From the NCBI GenBank assembly GCA_903871605.1, contig CAIQHF010000002.1, forward strand, positions 1-64,000: 64,000 bases of DNA, given 5' to 3'. The notes beneath the pieces are model-generated. The model had not been told where the DNA came from. It saw only the letters and a list, made by a program, of their open reading frames with translations, and ran no database searches. This document shows positions 15,689 through 24,586 of the stretch, piece after piece. The position numbers and the translations under genes are program-made. Within the stretch, counting starts at the first letter, position 1; each line of letters opens with the position of its first letter. The stretch comes from an uncultured Sphingomonadaceae bacterium. GTDB lineage: Bacteria > Pseudomonadota > Alphaproteobacteria > Sphingomonadales > Sphingomonadaceae.

Positions 15689-18600
15689 GTGGGTACGAAC
15701 GACATGAAGGCGCCGGTTTTCTACGATCCCAGCGGCAAGCGGAAACGCTGGTCGAAGCGGACGTTGTTCGCAGTGATCCTCGCGCTCGTCGCCGCCGTGA
15801 TCATCTTCGCGCTGACCATCGTCAACGTGCCGACGCCGAGCCCGCTCAACGTCGGCATCGAGCGCCCCCAGCCCCGCCCGCTGCCTGCACAGATCGCGCA
15901 TGTCGGCCGCGTGCTGCGCCGGACGCTGACCGGCTGGCTACCCGACAGCGGCAAGGCCGCCGCCGCGGTGCACCAGCAGGTCGTCGGTTTCTACGTGCCG
16001 TGGGACGACAGTTCGCGCGCCTCGCTGATCCGCCATATCGGGCAGATGGACTGGCTGGTGCCGGTACTCGGCTCGATCACGGGCAAGGATCACCATCTCA
16101 CGGTGACGCAGGATCGCGTGCTCGCCGCCATCCTGCGCAACGGCGCCAACCGACCCAAGATTTTCCCGCTGGTGCAAAATGCCGCGAACGGCGATTTCGA
16201 CGGCGTCGGCATGGCCGCGCTCCTCCACAATCCGCGCGCGCGCAAGGCGTTCCTCGACCAGGTCGAGCCGATGCTGGCGCAGGAGCAGGCGGCCGGCGTG
16301 GTGTTCGACATGGAGGAACTGCCGCAGAGCGCGCAGCGCGACTATCTGCGCTTCATCGCCGAGGCCAAGGCGCGGCTGGGTCCCAAGGGTCTGCTGGTGA
16401 CGATGGCGGTCCCGGTCGGCGACAGCGACTGGAATCTCAAGGCCTATGCGCATTTCGCCGACCGGCTGTTCATCATGGATTATGACGAACATGAGGAATC
16501 GGGCCCGCCCGGCCCGATCGCGTCGCAGAGCTGGTTCGTCGACCGGATGCGCGAGGCGGTCCGCGACATCGGCCCGGCCAAGGCGATCGTCGCGATCGGC
16601 GGCTATGCCTATGACTGGCCGCAGAAGGGCCCGGCGCAATCGACCTCGGTCGAGGATGCGTGGCTGACCGCGCACGACAGCCAGGCGCCGATCCGGTTCG
16701 ATCCGGTCAGCGGCAACGCGACCTACGCCTATACCGACGACGACGGCATGCCGCACACCGTCTGGCTGCTCGATGCCGCGAGCGGCTGGAACCAGCTGCG
16801 CGCCGCCGATGCCGAGGGCGTGGCGGGCGTCGCGCTGTGGCGGCTGGGCTATGAGGATCCCGGTGTCTGGGCCGCGTTCGGCGCGTTCGAGAGCAAGAAG
16901 ATCCCCGATCTGACGACCTTGCGCGCGATCTACAATGTCGACGTCGAGGGCAATGGCGAGCTGTTGCGCATCACCGACACGCCGACGCTCGGATCGCGCG
17001 CGATCACCGCGGATCATCTCGGCCTGATCCGCGGCGAACAATATCAGACGCTGCCGACGCCCTATGTCGTCACCCGGGTCGGCTACCGCCCGCATCTCGT
17101 CGCGCTCACCTTCGACGACGGGCCCGACGGCTATTGGACGCCGCGCGTGCTCGACATCCTCAAGCGCGAGGGCGTGCCCGGCACCTTCTTCGTGATCGGC
17201 GAGAATGCGGTCAGCCACCCCGAGCTGCTCAATCGCGAGATCGACGAGGGCAGCGAGATCGGCAACCACAGCTACACGCATCCCAACATGGCGCTGGCCA
17301 GCGAGCGCGGCACGAGCATCGAGCTCAACGCGACGCAGCGGTTGATCGAGGCCTATACCGGGCGCGGCACGCGACTGCTCCGGCTCCCCTATTTCGGCGA
17401 CGCCGAGCCGACCACCGACGACGAACTCGTGCCGGCCCTGCGCGCGCAGAACGACGGTTATCTCAATGTCGGGCTTCACGTCGACAGCGAGGACTGGACG
17501 CGACCCGGCGCCGCCGCGATCGTTCGCAACACGCTCGAGGGCGTCTATGCGAGCGACAGCGAGCGATCGGGCAATGTCGTGCTGATGCACGATGCCGGCG
17601 GCGATCGGCAGCAGACGCTCGATGCGCTGCCCAAGATCATCGAGACGCTCAAGGCGCAGGGCTATCGCTTCGTCACCGTCTCGCAGCTCGTCGGCCTGAC
17701 GCGCGGCGACGTGATGCCCAACATCGCCGGCAAGGATCTGGTCGCGGTGCGCGCCGACGTCGGCATGTTCCTCGTGCTCGCGGGCCTGCTCGCGACGCTC
17801 AAATGGCTGTTCTTCGTCGCGATCGGGCTCGGTATCGCGCGCGCTGTGCTGCTCGCCGTCCTCGCGCTGTTCGCAACCTACGAGCAATCGAAGGAGGCGG
17901 TCCCCCAGATCGATCCCAAGCGCTTCGTCTCGGTGCTGATCCCCGCCTATAACGAGGCGCGCGTGATCGAAAGCTCGATCCGCCGCGTGCTCGCGAGCGA
18001 GGCGGTCGAGATCGAGGTGATCGTGATCGACGACGGCTCGACCGACGGCACCAGCGCGCTCGTCGAGGCGAGCTTTTCGGGCGACGAGCGCGTCCGCGTG
18101 CTGACGCTGGAGAATGGCGGCAAGGCGGTCGCTCTCAACCGCGGCATGACGATGGCGCGCGGCGAGGTGATCGTCGCGCTCGATGCCGACACGCAGTTCG
18201 AGGTGATGACGATCGCGCGGCTGGCGCGCTGGTTCGTCGATCCGGAGATCGGCGCGGTCGCGGGCAATGCCAAGGTCGGCAACCGCGTCAATCTGGTCAC
18301 GCGCTGGCAGGCGATCGAATATGTGACGGCGCAGAATCTCGAGCGGCGCGCGCTCACCCGCTTCGATGCGATCACCGTCGTGCCCGGCGCGGTCGGCGCG
18401 TGGCGGCGGGCCGCGCTCGATGCGGTCGGCGGCTATCCGGTCGACACGCTCGCCGAAGACCAGGATCTCACCATCGCGATCCAGCGCGCCGGCTGGGAGG
18501 TCGCCTACGACGTCGAGGCGGTCGCCTGGACCGAGGCGCCCGAGACGTTCCGCGCGCTCGCCAAGCAACGCTTCCGCTGGGCGTTCGGCACGCTGCAATG

Positions 18601-19045
18601 CCTGTGGAAGCACCGCGCGATCCTGCGCGAGCGCAAGCCTGCGGGTCTCGCGCTGGTCGGCATCCCCCAGGCCTGGGTGTTCCAGATCGCGTTCGCGGTG
18701 ATCTCGCCGATCATCGATCTCGCGCTCGGCATCAGCATCGTCGCGACGCTGATCCGCGTCCACCAGCATGGCTGGGCGCAGACGCAGAGCGACGTGCTGC
18801 GGATGGCGGCGTACTGGATCGCCTTCACCTCGATCGATCTTCTGTGCGGCTGGATCGCCTATCGACTCGAGCCGCGGCGGCAGCGCTATCCGGCGTTGCT
18901 GCTGCTCGCGCAGCGCTTCGTCTATCGCCAGCTGATGTATTCGGTGGTGCTGCGCGCGGTGTCGGCGGCGCTGTCGGGGCCGTGGGTGGGCTGGGGCAAG
19001 CAGGTGCGCACCGGCCGCGTCGACGTCGCTCAGCCGTCGCGCTGA
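15689..19045 (+). CDS. GH18-like / NodB polysaccharide deacetylase / GT2 synthase fusion
   Basis: An 1118-residue membrane protein joining three activities. A cytoplasmic N-terminal tail and one membrane helix (about 23-45) lead to a GH18-like barrel with the catalytic-type FDME at 206-209. A NodB deacetylase follows, with TFDDGP near 475 and metal ligands H527 and H531 (HSYTH). Membrane helices near 690-735 then precede a processive GT2 domain with DDG near 781, the AEDQD acid and QRFRW, and C-terminal membrane helices. It probably polymerises, deacetylates and trims an amino-sugar polymer. GTG 15689 or ATG 15704 could be the start. Confidence 0.9.
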   Translation: MGTNDMKAPVFYDPSGKRKRWSKRTLFAVILALVAAVIIFALTIVNVPTPSPLNVGIERPQPRPLPAQIAHVGRVLRRTLTGWLPDSGKAAAAVHQQVVGFYVPWDDSSRASLIRHIGQMDWLVPVLGSITGKDHHLTVTQDRVLAAILRNGANRPKIFPLVQNAANGDFDGVGMAALLHNPRARKAFLDQVEPMLAQEQAAGVVFDMEELPQSAQRDYLRFIAEAKARLGPKGLLVTMAVPVGDSDWNLKAYAHFADRLFIMDYDEHEESGPPGPIASQSWFVDRMREAVRDIGPAKAIVAIGGYAYDWPQKGPAQSTSVEDAWLTAHDSQAPIRFDPVSGNATYAYTDDDGMPHTVWLLDAASGWNQLRAADAEGVAGVALWRLGYEDPGVWAAFGAFESKKIPDLTTLRAIYNVDVEGNGELLRITDTPTLGSRAITADHLGLIRGEQYQTLPTPYVVTRVGYRPHLVALTFDDGPDGYWTPRVLDILKREGVPGTFFVIGENAVSHPELLNREIDEGSEIGNHSYTHPNMALASERGTSIELNATQRLIEAYTGRGTRLLRLPYFGDAEPTTDDELVPALRAQNDGYLNVGLHVDSEDWTRPGAAAIVRNTLEGVYASDSERSGNVVLMHDAGGDRQQTLDALPKIIETLKAQGYRFVTVSQLVGLTRGDVMPNIAGKDLVAVRADVGMFLVLAGLLATLKWLFFVAIGLGIARAVLLAVLALFATYEQSKEAVPQIDPKRFVSVLIPAYNEARVIESSIRRVLASEAVEIEVIVIDDGSTDGTSALVEASFSGDERVRVLTLENGGKAVALNRGMTMARGEVIVALDADTQFEVMTIARLARWFVDPEIGAVAGNAKVGNRVNLVTRWQAIEYVTAQNLERRALTRFDAITVVPGAVGAWRRAALDAVGGYPVDTLAEDQDLTIAIQRAGWEVAYDVEAVAWTEAPETFRALAKQRFRWAFGTLQCLWKHRAILRERKPAGLALVGIPQAWVFQIAFAVISPIIDLALGISIVATLIRVHQHGWAQTQSDVLRMAAYWIAFTSIDLLCGWIAYRLEPRRQRYPALLLLAQRFVYRQLMYSVVLRAVSAALSGPWVGWGKQVRTGRVDVAQPSR

Positions 19046-20403
19046 GCCGCGGGAAGGATCAGCCTGACGGAGAGGCCCGGCCGGTTGTCGCCGAGCTCGA
19101 GCTGGCCGCCATGCAGGCGAGCGACCGCGGCGGCCAGCGCGAGGCCGAGCCCCGCGCCGCCGGGCTGGCGCGCCGGATCGAGCCGCCCGAAGCGGCGCAG
19201 CGCCTCGCCGCGCTGCGCCTCGGGAATGCCGGGGCCGTCGTCGTCGACCGCGATCGTCAGCGTCTGCGCGTCGGCCGCGACCGACAAGCGGATCGCGCCA
19301 GCGGGACCGGCATATTTCATCGCATTGTCGACGAGGTTGGCGAGCGCCTGCCCGATCAGCTCGCGATGCACGATGCCGCGCGCATGGCCCCGCGCGACGA
19401 GCGCGAACCCGCGTTCCTCCGCCAGCGGGCCATAGACCTCGACAAGATCCTCGATCATCTGGCCGAGATCGGTCGCGACGAAGCGGTCGCGCCCGATGCC
19501 CGCCTCGGTCCGGCTGATCTGCAGCGCGGCGGTCAGCATGGCGAGCAGCGTGTCGGCTTCCGAGCCGACGCGCTCGAGCGCGGACAAGGCGGTCTCGTCG
19601 CGGGTCTCGCGCGTCGCGCGATCGATCGTCGCGGACAGCCGGGTCAGGGGCGAGCGCAGGTCGTGCGCGAGCGAGTCGGTGACGACACGCAATTCGGTGA
19701 CCAGCGTCTCGATCCGGCCGAGCATCAGGTTGATCGTGTCGGCGAGATCGGCGAACGCGTCGTTCACGCCGGGCTCGACGGGGACGCGCAGCGAGAGTTT
19801 CCCCACGCCGACGCGCCGCGCGGTTTCGGCGATGCGCTCGACGCGCACCGTGATCACGCGCGTCGCGACGATCGCGCCGAGCAGCGCGAGCGGCACCGCG
19901 AGCAGCAAGGCCGCGATCATCGCTTCGCCGGTCTGCCGGCGGACGCGCAGATCATCCTCGATGACGTGGCCGACGAGCAGATGGGTATTGTCGGGCAGCT
20001 TGGTCGCGATCACCCCCATCTGCTCGGGCACCGCGCGGCCGACGCGGTAGAGCGTGACGACGCGCCACCCGGCATTGAACGGGATCGGCGGTGGCCAATC
20101 CTCGATATTGCCGGCGAGATGGTTGCCGACCGGATCGTCGAGCAGCACCGCGGCGTCGCGCGATCCCGTCCCCGAGATGCGGGCTGCGATCAGCTGGCGC
20201 AGCCCGCGCGATCCCTCCTGCGCATAGCCCGCGACCAGATCGTCGCGCAGCGCGGTGACCAGGGTGCGCGAATTGCGTTCGAGCTCGTCGCCGATATTGT
20301 GGCGGACGAACAGCAATAGCGACGTGCCCGAGATCAGCTGGAGCACGAACACCAGCGCGAAGAAGCGCGCGGTCGACGAGCGCAGGCGCGCGGGCAGGAT
20401 CAC
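19030..20403 (-). CDS. Sensor histidine kinase
   Basis: A 457-residue inner-membrane kinase. Membrane helices lie near residues 13-33 and 160-182 and enclose a periplasmic sensor of about 125 residues, followed by HAMP. The H-box is SLAHDLRSPLTRL. The ATP-binding part has N-box LVDNAMKYAG, G1 DDDGPGIP and G2 GGAGLGLAL. It is paired with the response-regulator gene 7 bp upstream in the same operon. Its 3' end overlaps the convergent polysaccharide-synthase gene by 16 bp. The signal is unknown. Confidence 0.93.
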   Translation of the reverse strand: MILPARLRSSTARFFALVFVLQLISGTSLLLFVRHNIGDELERNSRTLVTALRDDLVAGYAQEGSRGLRQLIAARISGTGSRDAAVLLDDPVGNHLAGNIEDWPPPIPFNAGWRVVTLYRVGRAVPEQMGVIATKLPDNTHLLVGHVIEDDLRVRRQTGEAMIAALLLAVPLALLGAIVATRVITVRVERIAETARRVGVGKLSLRVPVEPGVNDAFADLADTINLMLGRIETLVTELRVVTDSLAHDLRSPLTRLSATIDRATRETRDETALSALERVGSEADTLLAMLTAALQISRTEAGIGRDRFVATDLGQMIEDLVEVYGPLAEERGFALVARGHARGIVHRELIGQALANLVDNAMKYAGPAGAIRLSVAADAQTLTIAVDDDGPGIPEAQRGEALRRFGRLDPARQPGGAGLGLALAAAVARLHGGQLELGDNRPGLSVRLILPAAQRDG

Positions 20404-20410
20404 CGCGCGT

Positions 20411-21097
20411 TCAGGCCTCGACGCCCAGCCGGTAGCCCGCGCCGCGGACGGTGTGGATCAGCGGCGTGCCCTGGCCGTCGTCGATCTTGCGACGCAGGCG
20501 GCTGACATGGACGTCGATGACGTTGGTGCCGGGATCGAAATGATAGTCCCACACGCCCTCGAGCAACATGGTGCGCGTCACCACCTCTTCCTTGTGGCGC
20601 ATCAGATATTCGAGCAGCCGGAATTCGCGCGGCTGGAGCTCGATCGCGCGCGCGCCGCGCTTCACCTTGCGCGAGAGCAGGTCCATCTCGAGATCGCCGC
20701 AGGCGAGCTGCGTGGTCGGCTGCACGCCTGCCCCGCCGCGGCGCAGCATCAGCCTGAGCCGCGCGAGCAGCTCGGCGAAGGCGAAGGGCTTGGTCAGATA
20801 GTCGTCCGAACCGGCGGTAAGCCCGGCGACGCGATCGTCGACCGCGGCGAGCGCGGAGAGCATCAGCACCGGCGTCGCGATTCCGCCCGCGCGCAGCGCG
20901 CCGAGCACCGCCATGCCGTCCATTCCCGGCAGCATGCGGTCGAGGATGATCGCGTCGTAGCCACCGTCGGTGGCGTGGAACAGCCCGTCGCGGCCGTTGG
21001 CGGCGTGGTCGACGACCATGCCTTCCTCGCCCAATCCCTTGATGATGTACGTCGCGGTCTGCTGGTCGTCCTCAATCAGCAGGATTTTCTGCGCCAT
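20411..21097 (-). CDS. OmpR-family response regulator
   Basis: A 228-residue DNA-binding regulator. The receiver has acidic residues ED-D at 9-11, phosphorylation site D53 (ILDRMLPGMDG) and a C-terminal K in TKPFAFAEL. The OmpR winged helix ends with TNVIDVHVSRLRRKID and VRGAGYRLG. It precedes its cognate kinase. The start at 21097 (MAQKILLIEDD) matches the family N-terminus. The first 26 bp overlap the end of the PDZ gene upstream, which suggests coupled expression of PDZ protein, regulator and kinase. Confidence 0.95.
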   Translation of the reverse strand: MAQKILLIEDDQQTATYIIKGLGEEGMVVDHAANGRDGLFHATDGGYDAIILDRMLPGMDGMAVLGALRAGGIATPVLMLSALAAVDDRVAGLTAGSDDYLTKPFAFAELLARLRLMLRRGGAGVQPTTQLACGDLEMDLLSRKVKRGARAIELQPREFRLLEYLMRHKEEVVTRTMLLEGVWDYHFDPGTNVIDVHVSRLRRKIDDGQGTPLIHTVRGAGYRLGVEA

Positions 21098-21536
21098 GCC
21101 TGATCCCTGTTCCCGCCGGCCCCGTGGCCGATGGTTCGGCGCGGTCGATCGCGACCGTCCATAGCGCATCTCCGCGGCGAATATGAAGCGCAAGCCGCCC
21201 CGCGCCGCGATCGGCCACGACCGCGTCGTCGAGCGCGGCGACGTCGTGGACGGTCTGGCCGCCGACCGCGACGATCTCGTCGCCGACCTCGATTCCGGCG
21301 CGCTCGGCGGCCCCGTCCGAGCGCACGCTGGTGACGACGGGCGATTTGTCGACGGTGTCGCCGACGGTGACCCCGGGGATCGGCGAGGTCGCAACCGGCG
21401 CGCTCCGCGCGAAACGACTGAAGCTTCCGGTTTCGGCGGCGACGATGACGAGCACGACCGTGGCGACCACGGCGACGATGCCGATCGCGGGCCCCCGCTC
21501 CATGCCCAGTCCCATTGCCCGCCGATACGCCTCCAT
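21072..21536 (-). CDS. Membrane-anchored PDZ-domain protein
   Basis: A 154-residue protein. One N-terminal membrane helix (IGIVAVVATVVLVIVAA, about 19-35) is followed by a periplasmic linker and a PDZ domain containing VTSVRSDGAAERAGIEVGDEIVAVGG (residues 69-94). There is no protease domain. It is the first gene of an apparent operon with the response regulator (26-bp overlap) and histidine kinase. A role in sensing misfolded envelope proteins or in modulating the kinase would fit, but is inference. Alternative starts at internal Met residues 8 or 12 are possible. Confidence 0.8.
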   Translation of the reverse strand: MEAYRRAMGLGMERGPAIGIVAVVATVVLVIVAAETGSFSRFARSAPVATSPIPGVTVGDTVDKSPVVTSVRSDGAAERAGIEVGDEIVAVGGQTVHDVAALDDAVVADRGAGRLALHIRRGDALWTVAIDRAEPSATGPAGTGIRHGAENPAD

Positions 21537-21623
21537 GGAACATCTTGTCGCCTGTCGGCGCTTGCGACGCAATGAGGGCGGGATGACCGTTTGTTCATCC
21601 GTGGTTATTTCAGGAGCGTGGGC

Positions 21624-22505
21624 ATGGATATCGGTTTCGTCGGGCTGGGCCAGATGGGTGCGGGGATGGCCGCGCGGCTGATCGGGGCGGGGCAGGCGGT
21701 CGTCGTCTGGAATCGCGATCGTGCCAAGGCCGAGCCGCTCGCCGCGCAGGGCGCACGGATCGCGGCGAGCCCGGCGGAGGCGGCGCGCGCCGGCGTAGTG
21801 TTGACGATGCTTGCCGACGATGCGGCGCTCGAGGCGGTGGCGTTCGGCGAGGCGGGCATCCTGTCGGCGGGCGGCGGCGTGCTGCATGTCTCGTGCAGCA
21901 CCGTCTCGGTCGCGCTGACCGAGCGGCTGACGGCGGCGCACCGCGCGGCGGCGCAACGCTTCGTCTCGGCGCAGGTGCTAGGGCGACCTGATGTCGCGGC
22001 GGCCGGCCAGCTGTCGATCATCGCGGCGGGCGCCGACGCCGATCTCGACCTGTGCGCGCCGCTGTTCGCGGCGATCGGCGGCAAGACGCTGCGGATGGGC
22101 AGCGCGCCGGCGATGGCCGCGGCGACCAAGCTCGCCGCGAATTTCTCGATCGCCGCGATCATCGAGACGGTGAGCGAGGCGATGCGCATCGCGGGCGCCC
22201 ACGGCGTCGATCCGACGACGATGGTCGATTTCCTGACCGAGACCAATTTCGGCAGCCGCATGATCGGCGTCTATGGCCCGATGATCGCGGCGCAGCGCTT
22301 CGAGCCGGCCGGTTTTCCGATCAGGCTCGGCCGCAAGGATGTCGGGCTGGCGCTCGACGCGGCGGGCGATGCCGATGTGCCGGTCGCCCGGTTGCTCGCC
22401 GCGCGCATGGATCGCCTGATCGCCGCCGATGGCGGCGTGCGCGATTGGTCCGCGCTGGGGCAGCCGGCCAAGCCGAGCGAAGAGGGCGCCGCCCCCGCGG
22501 TTTGA
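21624..22505 (+). CDS. NAD(P)-binding beta-hydroxyacid dehydrogenase
   Basis: A 293-residue enzyme of the 3-hydroxyisobutyrate/tartronate-semialdehyde/glyoxylate reductase family. The dinucleotide-binding GLGQMGAGMAARL is at 8-20, and the substrate block FVSAQVLGRPDVAAAGQL corresponds to the family DAPVSGG region but lacks the usual acidic start. The catalytic Lys is in AATKLAANF. CAGGAG lies about 8 nt before ATG 21624; an upstream in-frame codon lacks this support. The gene is divergent from the PDZ operon. The variant substrate motif means the exact substrate is open. Confidence 0.88.
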   Translation: MDIGFVGLGQMGAGMAARLIGAGQAVVVWNRDRAKAEPLAAQGARIAASPAEAARAGVVLTMLADDAALEAVAFGEAGILSAGGGVLHVSCSTVSVALTERLTAAHRAAAQRFVSAQVLGRPDVAAAGQLSIIAAGADADLDLCAPLFAAIGGKTLRMGSAPAMAAATKLAANFSIAAIIETVSEAMRIAGAHGVDPTTMVDFLTETNFGSRMIGVYGPMIAAQRFEPAGFPIRLGRKDVGLALDAAGDADVPVARLLAARMDRLIAADGGVRDWSALGQPAKPSEEGAAPAV

Positions 22506-22565
22506 TATTCCCTTCCGCCGTCCGGTGGATCATCACGGAGCGATGGAACGTTCGGTGCCTGCAAG

Positions 22566-24248
22566 GTGACCGCCGACGCGGATCGTGCCGCCTCGGCGGC
22601 CGTGGGCGCGGCGTCGCCCGACCCGTTGCTCGACCGCGCGGCCACGGCGCTGCGCGAGGGCCGGCTTGCCGAAGCCGACCAGCTGTTGCGCGGCCGGCTG
22701 CGCGACCGCCCGACCGACGCGCGTGCGCTCCACCTGCTGGCGGATCTCGCGATCGGGATCGGTCGCGATGAGGACGGCATCAGGCTGCTCGGCCGCGCGC
22801 TCGAACTGGCGCCCGATCTGGCCGATGCGCGGCGATTGCTGGCGGCGACGCTGCAACGACAGGGCCGCGTAGGCGACGCGCTGGTCCAGATCGATGCTCT
22901 CGTCGCGGCCGATCCGCTCGATGCCGAGCTGGCCTTGCTCAGGGCGTCGCTGCTCGTGCGCGTCGGCGATCTGCCCGGCGCGGCGGCGGTCTATGCCGAT
23001 ACGCTCGCGCGCCACGCGGTGCCGAGCAAAAGCTGGGTGAACTATGCGCAGCTGCTCAAGATGACCGGGCGGATCGACGAATCGATCGCGGCGTTCCGCC
23101 AAGCGCTCGCGCGGCAGCCGACGCTGGGCGAGGCGTGGTGGGGCCTCGCCGATCTCAAGACCTATCGCTTCTCCGACGCCGAGATTGCCGCGATGCACGC
23201 GGCGCTCGGCGAGGCCGAGGATAGCGCGGACCGGCTCCAGCTCGGGTTCGCGCTCGGCCGCGCATATGAGCAGGCGGGCGACGATGAGGGCGCCTTCGCC
23301 GCCTATGCCGAGGCCAATCGCATCCGCCACCGCCAGCTCGGCTATGATCCCGACGACCTGCACGATCAGTGCGTGCGCGAGGCGGCGCTGTTCACGCCCG
23401 CCTTCCTCGCCGCGCGGAGCGAGGGCGGATGCCCGGCGCCCGATCCGATCTTCATCGTTGGCCTGCCGCGGTCGGGATCGACGCTGATCGAGCAGATCCT
23501 CGCCAGCCACTCGATGATCGAGGGGACGGACGAGCTTCCCGACCTGATCGCGATCGCCGCGCAGCTCGCGGGACGTCGCATCGACGGCGAGCCGGTGCGC
23601 TATCCCGAGATGCTTGCCGATCTCTCGCCCGAGCAGCGCACCACGCTCGGCGAGCATTATCTCGCGCGCACCCGTGCCCGCCGGCGCGAGGGAAAGCCGT
23701 ATTTCATCGACAAGATGCCCAACAACTGGATGCATATCGGGCTGATCCGTTTGATCCTGCCCCATGCGAAGATCGTCGATGCGCGGCGGCATCCGCTCGG
23801 CTGCGGCTGGTCGGCGTACAAGCAGCATTTCGCGCAGGGGCAGGCGTTCAGCTATGACCTCGGTGATCTCGGGCGCTATTATCGCGACTACGTCACCGCG
23901 ATGGCGCACATCGATCGCGTGATGCCGGGGCGCGTGCACCGCGTCATCTACGAGGCGATGGTCGCCGATACGCAGGCGCAGGTGGAAGCGCTGCTCGATT
24001 ATGTGGGCGTGCCGTTCGAGACCGGGTGTCTCGCCTTCCATCGCAACGATCGCGCGGTGCGCACGCCGAGCGCCGAGCAGGTCCGCCGGCCGATCTTCGC
24101 CGATTCGGTCGATCATTGGCGTCGTTTCGATCGCTGGCTGGGGCCGTTGCGTGAGGCGCTGGGGCCGGTGCTCGACGGCTATCCCGCGGTGCCGGACGGG
24201 CTGTCGTTCGCCGACGACGCGGCGCGTCGCGCGCCGCCGCTCACGTGA
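22566..24248 (+). CDS. TPR-sulfotransferase fusion
   Basis: A 560-residue protein starting with GTG. Residues 1-270 are tetratricopeptide repeats (for example LLADLAIGIGRDEDGIRLLGRALELAP). Residues 290-550 are a PAPS-dependent sulfotransferase with the 5'-phosphate-binding loop GLPRSGSTL near 298, FIDKMPNNW, and a 3'-phosphate segment DARRHPLGCGWSAYK. Proteins of this layout are common in alphaproteobacteria and usually modify polysaccharide, lipid or protein substrates that are not defined. There are no membrane segments. It follows the dehydrogenase gene after 60 bp. Confidence 0.88.
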   Translation: MTADADRAASAAVGAASPDPLLDRAATALREGRLAEADQLLRGRLRDRPTDARALHLLADLAIGIGRDEDGIRLLGRALELAPDLADARRLLAATLQRQGRVGDALVQIDALVAADPLDAELALLRASLLVRVGDLPGAAAVYADTLARHAVPSKSWVNYAQLLKMTGRIDESIAAFRQALARQPTLGEAWWGLADLKTYRFSDAEIAAMHAALGEAEDSADRLQLGFALGRAYEQAGDDEGAFAAYAEANRIRHRQLGYDPDDLHDQCVREAALFTPAFLAARSEGGCPAPDPIFIVGLPRSGSTLIEQILASHSMIEGTDELPDLIAIAAQLAGRRIDGEPVRYPEMLADLSPEQRTTLGEHYLARTRARRREGKPYFIDKMPNNWMHIGLIRLILPHAKIVDARRHPLGCGWSAYKQHFAQGQAFSYDLGDLGRYYRDYVTAMAHIDRVMPGRVHRVIYEAMVADTQAQVEALLDYVGVPFETGCLAFHRNDRAVRTPSAEQVRRPIFADSVDHWRRFDRWLGPLREALGPVLDGYPAVPDGLSFADDAARRAPPLT

Positions 24249-24315
24249 GCGCGCCGCGCGATCCGTTCACGCCGCTTCAATCAACGTCGCGGCATAGCGA
24301 GGCGGGGAGATCGAC

Positions 24316-24567
24316 ATGATGCGTTACCTGCTTGTGCCTGCGGCCTGCTTCGCGTTGACCGGATGCGTCGCGCATGCGGCCTATGATGTCGTGACGCTGC
24401 CCGTCCGCGCCGGCTCGCAGGTGGTCGACTGGACGACGACCAGCCGCTCGGAGGCGGATCGCAATCTCGGCCGCAAGGTCCGCAAGCAGCGCGAGCGCGA
24501 TGCGAGGCAAGCCCGGCGGGACGCCAGGCGCGCGCGCCAGCAGCAGGGGGCCGATCCGCAATTCTGA
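24316..24567 (+). CDS. Small basic lipoprotein
   Basis: An 83-residue protein with a type II signal peptide whose lipobox is LTGC, so Cys17 would be lipidated. After a short linker the C-terminal half (RNLGRKVRKQRERDARQARR and onward) is extremely Arg/Lys-rich and helical. This could bind nucleic acid, LPS or another anionic envelope polymer. I recognise no named family, although short basic lipoproteins of this type are frequent in sphingomonads. It is convergent with the diguanylate cyclase gene. Confidence 0.75.
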   Translation: MMRYLLVPAACFALTGCVAHAAYDVVTLPVRAGSQVVDWTTTSRSEADRNLGRKVRKQRERDARQARRDARRARQQQGADPQF

Positions 24568-24586
24568 CGGCGCGACGATGGCAGCT

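Noticed and set aside
15938-18769. 943-codon minus-strand open frame across the polysaccharide-synthase gene
   Set aside because: High-GC antisense artefact: composition-biased Asp/Arg/Ala-rich protein with no motif, opposite a gene with clear catalytic motifs.
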